Positions 42,770-51,366 are shown, counted from the first letter of the stretch. The stretch: 64,000 nucleotides of DNA from Fimbriimonadaceae bacterium (GCA_020850355.1 JADZEX010000018.1:149127-213126), one strand, 5' to 3'. The notes: generated from the sequence alone by a model not told the origin. Translations and numbers: made by a program.

Positions 42770-44124
42770 GGGCCGGCCTCCAAGGCCTGCTGGCGCAGCA
42801 GTTGCTCGACCGCCACGGTCAGGCCGACGAGCAGGTAGAGCCAGACCTGGTAGGCCTGCGAGAGGAACATCGCGCAGGCCAGCCAGCCCGCCAGTGAGCG
42901 CCCTAACGCCAACGACAGCCCCTGTTGCAGCCTCGTCACCGGCAGGCCCGCGCGCAGCCCCTGGCGCACCCGGCAGTGGGCCTGGTAGAGGCGCCGCAGC
43001 AGCAGCAGGAAGAACAGCAGCCCCGGCAGCCCCAACTCGCCAGCGACCTGCACCACGCTGTTGTGAGCGGTCATGTAGCGCTGGTCCATCCAGGGCGGGC
43101 CGTAGGCGTCGGTGAAGCTCGCGAACTGGTACATCGCGACGCCCGTCAGCGGCCGGTCGAGCAGCATCCGCCAACCGGCCACCCAGGCCCCGCGGCGGTT
43201 GTAGACGTTGCCATCGCTGCTCAACGAGTCAAAGGTCTGCCCGCGGACCGCCAGCATCGCCGACAGCGCCATCACGCAGGCCCAGCCGGCCAGCAGGCTG
43301 TAGGCCCGCCGGCTGCGCGGCGCGGCGATCCGCTCGTAGCCCTCCAGGAACAGCACCAGCAGCAGCCCGACCATGCCGCCGCGACTCTTGGTGACCAGGA
43401 TGCCGGCCAGCAACAGGCCAATCCCGAGCACCGCCGCCCAGCGCCGCCAGAAGCCGCGCTCGCCAAGCCACAAGGCCACCGCCACCGGCAGCGCGATCAC
43501 CAGGGTCAGCGCCAGGTCGTTGGGGTCGGCGATCACCCCCACCCCGGCCGCCCGCCCGGCGGTCGCCTCACCGGCCTGGTAGCCCAGAATCGCCTGCAAC
43601 GCGTTGAAGGCGCTGCACCACAGCAGCAGCCAGCAGAACGTCCGCAGGCGTTGCGGGCTGCGCACCAGGTTGGCAACCAGCACGGCCAGGATCACCTGCT
43701 TGCCGAACTCGATCCCGACATCGAGCGAGGAGCGCACCGAGGCCGGCACCCACGACCAGATGCCCGCCAGCAACAGGCCCCCCAGGCACGGCAGCAGCGG
43801 ATGCCGGACCAGCGGCGGCTTCTTGCGAATCAGGTACTGCGCCAGCCAGACGAAGCTGGTCAGAAACGCCAGCAGCAGCGTCAGGCGCAGTTGTTGGAGC
43901 ACCACGAACCGGTCGCCCGGCCGGAGGTAGATGCTGGCCACGTAGAGGTACAACCCGACCTGCGGCGAGACCAGCACCATCGCCAGAGCCAGCAGCGCGC
44001 CGACCACCGCCAGGGCGTAGGTCAGGGAGAGATCGCTGGCCGCGAGGTAGAGACAGAGGCTGCCGAGACTCAGCGCCAGGCAGCCGACGCCGCCGAGCAG
44101 CAGCGCCTCCTGCCGCGACCTCAT
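42766..44124 (-). CDS. O-antigen ligase / polymerase-like protein
   Basis: 452 residues, about 12 helices. Wzy_C/WaaL-type features: the long periplasmic loop with NRRGAWVAGWRMLLDRPLTGVAM followed by MTAHNSVVQVAGELGLPGLLFFLLLL, including the conserved Arg, His and N-S; VTKSRGGMVGLLLVLFLEGYERI matches the family's S-R-G-x-x helix. Joins or polymerises lipid-linked glycans in the periplasm. ATGA overlap with the chain-length regulator gene upstream. Confidence 0.86.
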   Translation of the reverse strand: MRSRQEALLLGGVGCLALSLGSLCLYLAASDLSLTYALAVVGALLALAMVLVSPQVGLYLYVASIYLRPGDRFVVLQQLRLTLLLAFLTSFVWLAQYLIRKKPPLVRHPLLPCLGGLLLAGIWSWVPASVRSSLDVGIEFGKQVILAVLVANLVRSPQRLRTFCWLLLWCSAFNALQAILGYQAGEATAGRAAGVGVIADPNDLALTLVIALPVAVALWLGERGFWRRWAAVLGIGLLLAGILVTKSRGGMVGLLLVLFLEGYERIAAPRSRRAYSLLAGWACVMALSAMLAVRGQTFDSLSSDGNVYNRRGAWVAGWRMLLDRPLTGVAMYQFASFTDAYGPPWMDQRYMTAHNSVVQVAGELGLPGLLFFLLLLRRLYQAHCRVRQGLRAGLPVTRLQQGLSLALGRSLAGWLACAMFLSQAYQVWLYLLVGLTVAVEQLLRQQALEAGP

Positions 44125-45560
44125 CGCCCGGCCCGCGGCAGCACGCAGAGCACCGGCGCGTCGAGGAAGCGGCGCAGGTCTTCGGGACTGCGTACGCTAT
44201 GGTCGAGGTACTCGGCCAGCAGCACGAAGCTGATGCCCAGGAAGATTCCGGCCAGGAAGCCCAGCACCAGGAACTTCTTGCGGTTCGGCCGCACCGGCTG
44301 CAGCGCCAGGCCGCCCGCCCGCCGGACATCGAAGCGCCCGCTGTTGCGGCCCTCCTCGAAGTTCTGGTTCAGCTCCAGGCTCTGCTTCCGCGCCAACAGG
44401 CTGTCGTAGGTGTTCTTGAGCGCCGCGCGGTCGTCGCTGATCCGGCGCAACTGCTCCTCGAACTGCGGCAACTGCCCGGCCACCCGCCGCAGGCGATCGT
44501 TGCGCTGCACCAGTTGGTCGCGCTGCGCCTTGGCGAACTGCAACTGCGCCTCGGCGGTCAGGGCGTCCTTCTTGATGGTCTCGAAGGCCGGGTTGGCGAC
44601 GTCGCTGCGGTCGCTGGCACGGCGCGCCCGGACCTCGGCCAGGCGGCCGCGCAGGTCGGCCAGTTGCCCGGTCAGCGCTTCCACCTCGGGGTGCTGCGGC
44701 GTGTAGCGCAGTTGCGCCGCCGAGAGCTTGGCCTGTGTCTCGGCCAGCAGCTTCTCCAACTCGCCCTCGGCGCTGCCGCCACCACCAGCCGCGCGCACCG
44801 CCAAGGTCGTCGGCGTGCCGGCGAGCTGCGCCCGCAGGTAGCGCGACTGCGCCTCCAGCGAGCTGACCTCAAGCTGCAGCTTCTGAATCTCGTTGTCGCC
44901 GTCGGCCAGCCGCTCGGCGACAAACTTGCTGAGCCCGGTCGCCGCCGAAAGCGGTGCCAGGTCGCCCAACTCGCGGCCCAGGCGGTCTTTGACCCGCCGA
45001 TCGTCCTCGTCCAGCGTCACCAGCCGCTTGCGGTAAGACTGCAACTGGTCGTCGACAAACTCCAGGCTGACCGCCAGCGAGGTCGCTACCAGCCGCGTCC
45101 CCTTGCGCTGGAACTCGTCGGCAAACGCGTTGACGACCTCCACCGCGTAGCGCTCGGGAGAACCCTCGTAGACGATGTCGACAATCAGGTCGCGCTGTTC
45201 CTCGCGGCGGCGGATGTCGAGATGGTCGCGGAAGTCGCCCAGCGCGGCCTCGACGGTGGTGCCCTGCGGCGCCAGCCGTTTCAGCTTCTCGTAGATCTCC
45301 TTCTGGTCCGACGGCTGGCCGAGCGCCTGGATCACCCCGCCGAGCTGCTGCGTGAGCTGCGACTCGACGGCCAGACCCTTCACCGGGTCCTGCTCCGGCC
45401 GCACCACGATCTGCGCCTGGGCGCGGTAGACGTTAGGGATCAGGTAGCTCCCCAGGCCCAGGATGCCGGTCAACAGGACGACCGGGATCAGCAGCAGCCA
45501 GATCCGCCGCCGCAGGACGCGCCAGTAGAGCTCGACATCAAAGGTCGGGTCAGCCTTCAT
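44121..45560 (-). CDS. Polysaccharide chain-length regulator (Wzz/GumC-like)
   Basis: 479 residues. Two transmembrane helices (about 19-39 and 433-455) bracket a large coiled-coil periplasmic domain. N-terminal Wzz block VELYWRVLRRRIWLLLIPVV and YRAQAQIVVRPEQ; G-rich C-terminal GNVR-like segment SLLARKQSLELNQNF, RPNRKKFLVLGFLAGIFLGISFVLLAEY. Works with a tyrosine autokinase and an outer-membrane exporter to set polymer length. The kinase-like gene overlaps its start by 11 bases. Confidence 0.9.
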   Translation of the reverse strand: MKADPTFDVELYWRVLRRRIWLLLIPVVLLTGILGLGSYLIPNVYRAQAQIVVRPEQDPVKGLAVESQLTQQLGGVIQALGQPSDQKEIYEKLKRLAPQGTTVEAALGDFRDHLDIRRREEQRDLIVDIVYEGSPERYAVEVVNAFADEFQRKGTRLVATSLAVSLEFVDDQLQSYRKRLVTLDEDDRRVKDRLGRELGDLAPLSAATGLSKFVAERLADGDNEIQKLQLEVSSLEAQSRYLRAQLAGTPTTLAVRAAGGGGSAEGELEKLLAETQAKLSAAQLRYTPQHPEVEALTGQLADLRGRLAEVRARRASDRSDVANPAFETIKKDALTAEAQLQFAKAQRDQLVQRNDRLRRVAGQLPQFEEQLRRISDDRAALKNTYDSLLARKQSLELNQNFEEGRNSGRFDVRRAGGLALQPVRPNRKKFLVLGFLAGIFLGISFVLLAEYLDHSVRSPEDLRRFLDAPVLCVLPRAGR

Positions 45561-46224
45561 GGCGCTGGAACTCACCTCGCGGGTCGTTGACCACCACTCC
45601 CAACAACGGCGCCCGCGCCCGCTGCAACAGCCGCCCCGCCCGGGCCAGCAACTCACCTTGGGTGGTGCCGGCCAGCACCACCAGCACCACCGCCTGGACG
45701 CTGTGGCAGAAGACCAGCGCCTCCTGCGCCTCGAGCAGCGCCGCCGTGTCGAAGATCACCGTGGCGTAGGTCTCCCGCGCCTCGGCCAGGAACCGCTGCA
45801 GGCGGTCGTGGCTGACCTGCTCGCCAACCGTCAGGGCCGTGTCGCCGACCAGCAGGACGTCCTGGTTCTCGCGCAGGGTCGGCTGCACCACCGCGGCCAG
45901 CGTTGCCTGCCCGGCCAGCACCTCACCCAGCCCGGGGCCTGGCGGCAGATCGTACTGCGCCGCCAGCGCCGGCCGCTGGCGGTCGGCTTCGACCAGTAGC
46001 ACCCGGCCCGAGAGGTTATCGGCCAGCAACTCGGCGAGGTATAGCGCCACCCGCGTGCGGCCCTCGCGGCCCTCGGCGCTGGCGACCGCCAGGCTGCGGC
46101 AGACGCCGGTCTGCAGGTGCGGCGCGAGGGCGTGGTACAGCTCGGTCAGCTCAGAGTCGAGCCGCGCGCTGCTGAGGGCATCACCGCCAGTGGCGGCGCC
46201 GGTCAACCATTTGACGATGCTCAT
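45550..46224 (-). CDS. BY-kinase-like P-loop protein with degenerate Walker motifs
   Basis: 224 residues from ATG at 46224 (ATGA overlap with the exporter stop). Follows the CpsD/Wzc-kinase fold order: SLAVASAEGREGRTRVALYLA in place of Walker A, VLLVEADRQRP in place of Walker A' (VLLIDADxRRP in active enzymes), and VIFDTAALLEAQEALVFC as Walker B. The Walker A lysine is replaced by arginine (G-R-E-G-R-T) and the A' aspartate by glutamate. There is no C-terminal tyrosine cluster. It is probably not an active tyrosine kinase but could still bind the Wzz-like partner encoded next door. Confidence 0.78.
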   Translation of the reverse strand: MSIVKWLTGAATGGDALSSARLDSELTELYHALAPHLQTGVCRSLAVASAEGREGRTRVALYLAELLADNLSGRVLLVEADRQRPALAAQYDLPPGPGLGEVLAGQATLAAVVQPTLRENQDVLLVGDTALTVGEQVSHDRLQRFLAEARETYATVIFDTAALLEAQEALVFCHSVQAVVLVVLAGTTQGELLARAGRLLQRARAPLLGVVVNDPRGEFQRHEG

Positions 46225-48464
46225 CGGATCAGGAAGGAGACGAACGGGAAGATCCGCAGGAGGTCCTCCCACAAGGGGCGGGCGTCCCGCTTGTAAGCAA
46301 TCACCAGCACGTCGCCATCGCGAATCAGTGGCGACGGTACGCCAGTCTTGGTGTAAGTGGTCAGGTCGAGTTCCTCCACGCTGCCGTCAGGATGCACCAG
46401 CCGGCCGCGACTCGGGTCGGCGTTTGGCACCAGCCCACCCGCGGCGCCAATCGTGTCGATCACGGTCTGACCGTCTTCGACCGTCTGCCGCCCCTGCCGG
46501 GCCACGGCCCCGAGCACCAGCACCCCGCGACCCGGCCGGCCGAGTTCGTCGACACTCACCAGGTCGCCCGGCCGGACCTCCGGAATCCCCGGCCCGCTGC
46601 CGGCCTGCAGCGCCTTCAGGTCGCACAGCTCCACCTCCAGCTTGCCCGCGGCGGGGCGGATGATCCGGACCTGCTCGCGGTCCGCGCTCGGCAGCACGCC
46701 GCCGGCCTGCGCCAAGACGTACAGCAGCGACGCGCGCTTGCCGGGCAAGGTCACGCTGCCCGGCCGGTTGACCGCGCCGAGCACGAAGGCCACCTGCGCG
46801 TCGACCGTGCCGGCGGTCACCGAGACGACATCCCCGGCCCGCACCTCCGGCAGGGGCGGCGCCTGCTCGGGACGGTAGAGGTACTGCTCCAGGTTGACCG
46901 CGGTGCGCTCCGGCCCCGCCGCGCCCAGGCGGGTCAGAATCACTCGCGACAGATCCGCCGTCGCGCTCGGCCCGCCGGCTGCGACAATCGCGTCGACCAC
47001 CGACGCCTTGCTGGCGACCTCGACCGGCCCCGGTTTGGCGACGTCGCCGACCACCGTCAGGCGGTTCGGGTCGACCGTCACGACGTCGCCGTCGTGCAGC
47101 GTCGGCAGCTCGCCGCCCTGGCCATCTTGCCAGGCCTGCAGGTCGAAACTGCTGCCCCGGCCGCCCGCCGCCGGCGTGATCCGCACCGCCCGCAGGTTGG
47201 CCGTGGCGCCCGCGCCGCCGGCCTGCGCCAGCAGGTGCAACAGCGGGCGCTGTTCCATCAGTGGGTAGGCCCCGGGCTTGGTGACGGCGCCGAAAATGTA
47301 GACCATCGCGGCCGGCGACTGCACCGGCTGGCTGCCCTTCGGCACGAAGATCACGTCGCCGCTCTGCAACGCTGGCAGCGGCGTCGCGTCGCCCGCCAGG
47401 TAGGCCTCCAGGTCGACCTCCCGCCGCAGCAGCTCCGCGCCAGCGGTGCGCATCAGGCGGATGTGGCGGGTGTCGCCGTTCGGCAGCGCCCCGCCGGCCG
47501 CCGTCAGCGCCGCCTGCAGGTCGGCGTCGGCCGAGAGCTGCACCGGCCCCGGTTGGGCCACGGCTCCCAGCACCTTCACCATGCGCGTCGGCGCCACGCG
47601 GCTGGGGACGCTGATCACATCGCCCGGCTGCACCGCCGGCAAGCTGCCGCCCTGCTCCAACCAGGCCTGCAGATCGACCTCCCGCGCGGCGCCCTGGCCG
47701 CCCGGCACGATCCGCAGCCGACTGAGGTCGGCCGTCTCGGCCCAGCCGCCGGCCGCCGTCAGCACGGCCAGCAGGCTGCCACCCTCGCGCAGCGGGACCT
47801 CCCCGGGCTGGCCCACCGCCCCCAGCACCTGGACCCGGCCCCAGCCGCTCTCGGCGGTGATCTCGGCAGCGGTCAACGGTCGCTGCACGGCGCCGTCGGT
47901 CTCCACCCGCGGCACGAAGATCTCGTCGCCGTTGCGCACCGCCGGCAGCTCGCCGCGGCGCTCCAGGTAGAGTTTCAGGTCGACCGGCAGCTCTTCAATC
48001 CAATCGGCGTGCTTCCGCCGGATCACCACGCGGTCAAGCACCGCGCCCAGCAGCGGCCCGCCCGCCGCCGCCACAATCTCCTGGACGTTGCTGTCCTTCG
48101 GCACCTCTTTGAGGCCCGGCTCGCCGACCTGGCCGACCACTCGCACCAGCATCCGGCGCGCCGCCACCCGCACGCTGATCTGCTGGGGATGCCGCAGGAA
48201 GGCGGCCAGTTGGGTGGTCAGCTTCTGTTCCAGCTCGCCCGGCGTCAGCCCCCGCACCGGCACGTCGCCGAGCAGGTCGACCACGATGGTGCCCGCCTGG
48301 GTGACGGGGTAGAGCCGCGTGAACTCCGGGTAGCGCGGGACCACCACGTCGAGGAGATCCCCGCCGTCGATCCGGTAGTGCCGGTCATCTGCGGCCAGTG
48401 CGCCGCTGCCCAGCAGCAGCAACAGCAACCACCAGCCAGACCACAGTCGAGCCGCGCTGTTCAC
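46221..48464 (-). CDS. Polysaccharide export protein with seven SLBB repeats
   Basis: 747 residues from GTG at 48464 (GTGA overlap, GGGAG upstream). Signal peptide 1-25 (WLLLLLLGSGALA) without a lipobox cysteine. Poly_export domain: RHYRIDGGDLLDVVVPRYPEF and VDLLGDVPVRGLTPGELEQKL. Then seven soluble ligand-binding beta-grasp (SLBB) units, each opening with a V-x-V-x-G-x-V-x-x-P-G core: VRVVGQVGEPG, VQVLGAVGQPG, VKVLGAVAQPG, VYIFGAVTKPG, LTVVGDVAKPG, AFVLGAVNRPG and VLVLGAVARQG. Wza-type exporters usually have one to three. It should form the outer conduit or periplasmic tunnel for the polymer. Confidence 0.88.
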   Translation of the reverse strand: MNSAARLWSGWWLLLLLLGSGALAADDRHYRIDGGDLLDVVVPRYPEFTRLYPVTQAGTIVVDLLGDVPVRGLTPGELEQKLTTQLAAFLRHPQQISVRVAARRMLVRVVGQVGEPGLKEVPKDSNVQEIVAAAGGPLLGAVLDRVVIRRKHADWIEELPVDLKLYLERRGELPAVRNGDEIFVPRVETDGAVQRPLTAAEITAESGWGRVQVLGAVGQPGEVPLREGGSLLAVLTAAGGWAETADLSRLRIVPGGQGAAREVDLQAWLEQGGSLPAVQPGDVISVPSRVAPTRMVKVLGAVAQPGPVQLSADADLQAALTAAGGALPNGDTRHIRLMRTAGAELLRREVDLEAYLAGDATPLPALQSGDVIFVPKGSQPVQSPAAMVYIFGAVTKPGAYPLMEQRPLLHLLAQAGGAGATANLRAVRITPAAGGRGSSFDLQAWQDGQGGELPTLHDGDVVTVDPNRLTVVGDVAKPGPVEVASKASVVDAIVAAGGPSATADLSRVILTRLGAAGPERTAVNLEQYLYRPEQAPPLPEVRAGDVVSVTAGTVDAQVAFVLGAVNRPGSVTLPGKRASLLYVLAQAGGVLPSADREQVRIIRPAAGKLEVELCDLKALQAGSGPGIPEVRPGDLVSVDELGRPGRGVLVLGAVARQGRQTVEDGQTVIDTIGAAGGLVPNADPSRGRLVHPDGSVEELDLTTYTKTGVPSPLIRDGDVLVIAYKRDARPLWEDLLRIFPFVSFLIR

Positions 48465-49333
48465 CTCGGGCCGTGCTCCCTGACCGTTAGAGCCTCCCGG
48501 CGACGGGGCGTTCTGCAGCACTTCGCGCGGCGGCCCAATCGGCGGCTGGTCAGCACGAAAGCCACCGCCGCCAGCCCGCCCAGCAGCGCCGCCGGCCACA
48601 GCGAGCTGCCGACCTGCCGCCCGCTCGGCTGCGGCGCCACCGCCACGCGGTCGGTTGGCTGGCGCGGCGGGATCGCCGGCCAGTCCAGACTCTCGGGCAG
48701 CTCCCAGAGCCAGCTCGGGACGGTCAGCTCGGGTGCCGTGGTGTCCGGGTCGGTCACCTGCCGCGGCCAGATCACGCGGACCGCGGCGGCCCCGCGCGCC
48801 CGCTCGGTGGAGACCAACTGCAGGCTCCGCGGAGCGACGAAGCTGAGCCGCGCCAAGACCGGCCAGTCCGCCGCCGGCTGGACGGTTGCCCGAATCACCA
48901 CCGGCCGGCCCCGCGGCACCGGCCCGGGCAGCGGCACGCGCAGCACAATCGGTTCGCGACACTCGGTGTAGGCAGCGTAGCCCGGAAAGACCATCGCGTC
49001 GGGCACCAGCCGCCGCGGCTGCCGGTCGATGGTCACCTCGACGGCCGCGGCCAGCTCGGCAGCCCACTGCCGCTGCGCCGTGGGCGACAGCTCGAAGACC
49101 CCGCGTGGGTCGTGCCGCCGCCAAGCCTCCGCGGCGACCATCCCGCCGTGGAGGATGTAGAGGTCGCAGCGCAGCCCGCCGGTCTGCACGAAGCCCTGCA
49201 CTTCGTACCGCACGAAGCGCTCATCGATCGGGTGGGCCGGCAGCGCAGCGCAGCAGAGCAGCGAAAAAAAGAGGTGCCGCAGACGCCGGAGCGTGCGACA
49301 CCTAACCTCATCGAGCTGTCCGTCAAAGTACAT
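48461..49333 (-). CDS. Secreted single-pass membrane protein, first gene of the exopolysaccharide operon
   Basis: 290 residues if the ATG at 49333 is used; no Shine-Dalgarno precedes it, so the start is uncertain. A signal peptide RRLRHLFFSLLCCAALPA lies at about 14-32, encoded partly by a run of seven T. After cleavage the protein begins HPIDERFVRYEVQGF, faintly like the AHP-starting extracytoplasmic domain of RcnA/HupE-type proteins. A single helix near the C-terminus (SLWPAALLGGLAAVAFVLTS) and a basic tail follow. No domain firmly recognised. Transcribed ahead of the exporter with a GTGA overlap. Confidence 0.6.
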   Translation of the reverse strand: MYFDGQLDEVRCRTLRRLRHLFFSLLCCAALPAHPIDERFVRYEVQGFVQTGGLRCDLYILHGGMVAAEAWRRHDPRGVFELSPTAQRQWAAELAAAVEVTIDRQPRRLVPDAMVFPGYAAYTECREPIVLRVPLPGPVPRGRPVVIRATVQPAADWPVLARLSFVAPRSLQLVSTERARGAAAVRVIWPRQVTDPDTTAPELTVPSWLWELPESLDWPAIPPRQPTDRVAVAPQPSGRQVGSSLWPAALLGGLAAVAFVLTSRRLGRRAKCCRTPRRREALTVREHGPR

Positions 49334-49472
49334 ATTACCAGTCCGCTGGCCGGCGTCATGTGGAGTTTCGATGACTCCAAGGTAACGCGAAGCCCAACCG
49401 CCTTCGCGCGGCCGGCGGCGCTTTCCTGCCGGCCGCGGCCGGATCGCTGAAACTCGGCTCGCCGGCGGCCTG

Positions 49473-49478
49473 TAGGCT
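49473..49478 (+). promoter_or_regulatory. -10-like element of the ECF sigma gene (leaderless geometry)
   Basis: TAGGCT six bases before ATG at 49485. Seventeen bases upstream is AAACTC within TGAAACTC, vaguely like ECF-type -35 elements (GAAC/GAAAC), which would fit autoregulation. Confidence 0.4.
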
Positions 49479-49484
49479 CGCAGT

Positions 49485-50084
49485 ATGGTGGCGCTCAGCA
49501 TGGTCGAGAGTGACGACGCCCTGGTGGCGCGCGCGCAACGCGGGGACCGCACCGCGTTCGACGACCTCGTCGCGCGCTACCAGGGCGCCGTCGGGCAGGT
49601 CGCGCTGCGCTACTGCGGCGACCGCGAAGAGGCGCGTGAGCTGGCCCAGGAGGCCTTCGTGCGGGCCTGGCTGAAGCTGCACACCTTCCAGCTCGGCCGC
49701 CCGCTGCGGCCGTGGCTGCTGAAGGTCACCGCGGGGGTCTGCCTGAACTGGGCCGGCCGCCCGCGGCTGTCGACCCGCTCACTGCAGAGCGCCCACGAGT
49801 CGGAGCCGGAGCTCGACCCGGCCGCCCCGGCAAGCGGCGAGCCGGCCCGCCTGGTCGAGGCCGCGGCGCTGCACCAGGCCGTGAAGGCGGCCCTGCTGGA
49901 ACTGCCGCCGGCCTACCGTACGGTGATGCTGCTGCGGCATGTCGAGGGTCTCGAGTACCAGGACATCGCGGCCGCCACCGGGCAGCCGTTGGGCACCGTC
50001 AAGACGCACCTCCACCGGGCCCGCGGGCAGTTGCGGGAGCGGCTGCGGGAGTACCTGCCGGACTGGCTGGGAGAGACGCTGTGA
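49485..50084 (+). CDS. ECF-family RNA polymerase sigma factor
   Basis: 199 residues. Region 2: DDALVARAQRGDRTAFDDLV, REEARELAQEAFVRAWLKL. Region 4: LLELPPAYRTVMLLRHVEGL, EYQDIAAATGQPLGTVKTHL, HRARGQLRERL. Typical group-4 sigma factor that directs RNA polymerase to stress or envelope regulons. It is followed by its probable anti-sigma factor with a GTGA overlap. Start is either this ATG (leaderless pattern) or an ATG 15 bases on. Confidence 0.93.
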   Translation: MVALSMVESDDALVARAQRGDRTAFDDLVARYQGAVGQVALRYCGDREEARELAQEAFVRAWLKLHTFQLGRPLRPWLLKVTAGVCLNWAGRPRLSTRSLQSAHESEPELDPAAPASGEPARLVEAAALHQAVKAALLELPPAYRTVMLLRHVEGLEYQDIAAATGQPLGTVKTHLHRARGQLRERLREYLPDWLGETL

Positions 50085-50653
50085 GCTGTCGAGCGTGCCG
50101 CGAGCGGCTGGCCGAGCACTGGGACGAAGCGCTGCCGGACGTCGGCGCACATCTCGCGGAGTGCGCCGCCTGCCGGGCCGAATGGGGCCGACTGTGCGCC
50201 GCCCTGGAGCTGCTGGCAGCTCCCCTGGAGGCCGATCTGGGCGACCTGCGGCCGGGCCTCTGGGCGGCGGTGGCCGCCGCCGAAGCGCGCCCGGCCCGTC
50301 GCGAGATGTGGTTGGGCCTGTTGGCGACCGCGAGCTGGGCCATGGCGGCCGGGCTGCTGCTGCGGCTCTGGCTGGGCGCCTTGGGGTGGCAGCCGGCCTG
50401 GCCGGTCGCTGGCCTGGGGCCGCTGACCAGCCTGGAGTTCTGGCAGGCCCTGCCGGCGGCGGCGCTGGGGGTCTGGCAGGACTGGGTCGCCCGGGCCGTC
50501 GACTGGTCGCTCCTGGCCGAGGCCCAGACGGGCTTCAGTTTCGGCCACGCGCCGGCCTGGTGGCTGGTTCTGACGGCGATCGCTGCGGCGATCGGCGAGT
50601 GGCAGATGCGGCGCACCGCGCGCGGTGAGCCGGTGATGGCGGGAGGCTACTGA
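50081..50653 (+). CDS. Zinc-finger anti-sigma factor
   Basis: 190 residues, GTG start overlapping the sigma stop. N-terminal zf-HC2 motif: Cys residues in SCRACRERLAEHW and His-x3-Cys-x2-Cys in HLAECAACRAEW, the zinc-binding anti-sigma domain. Two hydrophobic helices (about 70-92 and 155-172) place it in the inner membrane, with a Trp-rich periplasmic part. Expected to hold the ECF sigma factor inactive until a signal arrives. Confidence 0.85.
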   Translation: MSCRACRERLAEHWDEALPDVGAHLAECAACRAEWGRLCAALELLAAPLEADLGDLRPGLWAAVAAAEARPARREMWLGLLATASWAMAAGLLLRLWLGALGWQPAWPVAGLGPLTSLEFWQALPAAALGVWQDWVARAVDWSLLAEAQTGFSFGHAPAWWLVLTAIAAAIGEWQMRRTARGEPVMAGGY

Positions 50654-51366
50654 TGCGTTACCTGATGCTGCTCTGTGCGACCTGCCTGGTCGCCGCGACG
50701 TGGCCCTTGCCGGCCCAGGAGCAGGGCCCCGACCGCGCGGCCGGCAAGGCGGCCGAGGCGCCCCCACCGGCCGGGCGAGAGGCCGGCAAGCGCCCCGACC
50801 GACCAGCCCGGGAGCCCGCCAACCGACCCGGTGACCGGCTGCCCGAGCCGCTCCGCAAGCTGATCGAGCTGGCATCGCTGCTGGGCATCGTGATTGCCCT
50901 GCCGTTTGCCCTGGCGAGCCTGCTGGCGCTGCGCTGGGCGGTTTCGCTGGTGGTCGCTGCGACCTGGCCCGACCGCACCCGCCGCGGCGCCGCCTGGCTA
51001 TTGCGACGCCCCTGGCTGTGCGTCGGCTGGGGCGCCCTGCTCGGACTCTGCGGCCTGGCGCTGCTGCATGTCGTCGGCCAGCTCGGGCCGGGTGGCCAAC
51101 TGCCGGCCATCCTGCTGGCCGGCGGGCTGGTACTGGCCGGGGCGATCGGCTCGACCAGCCTCTGCGAAGCACTCGGTGAGCGGCTGGTCGAACTCCGGGG
51201 CGAACTGAGCGCTGACCGCTACCGCCGCCTGACGCTCGGCTCCTGGCTGCTGATGCCGCTGCTGATCAGCCCGTTGGGCTGGATCCTGGCGCCCTTCCTG
51301 ATCACCGCCAGCCTGGGCGCCTGGCGCCTCGGCGGCAGCGCCCCGCTGGGCGAGGGCGGCGTCTAA
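50653..51366 (+). CDS. Membrane protein of unknown function in the sigma/anti-sigma operon
   Basis: 237 residues. Signal peptide (about 1-21, LMLLCATCLVAATWPLPA), a Pro/Arg/Ala-rich disordered linker (about 22-68) and four helices (SLLGIVIALPFALASLLAL onward). Start overlaps the anti-sigma stop (TGATG). No family recognised. Could be the sensor or a target of the sigma pathway. Convergent with the histidinol phosphatase gene; the two stops overlap. Confidence 0.7.
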   Translation: MRYLMLLCATCLVAATWPLPAQEQGPDRAAGKAAEAPPPAGREAGKRPDRPAREPANRPGDRLPEPLRKLIELASLLGIVIALPFALASLLALRWAVSLVVAATWPDRTRRGAAWLLRRPWLCVGWGALLGLCGLALLHVVGQLGPGGQLPAILLAGGLVLAGAIGSTSLCEALGERLVELRGELSADRYRRLTLGSWLLMPLLISPLGWILAPFLITASLGAWRLGGSAPLGEGGV

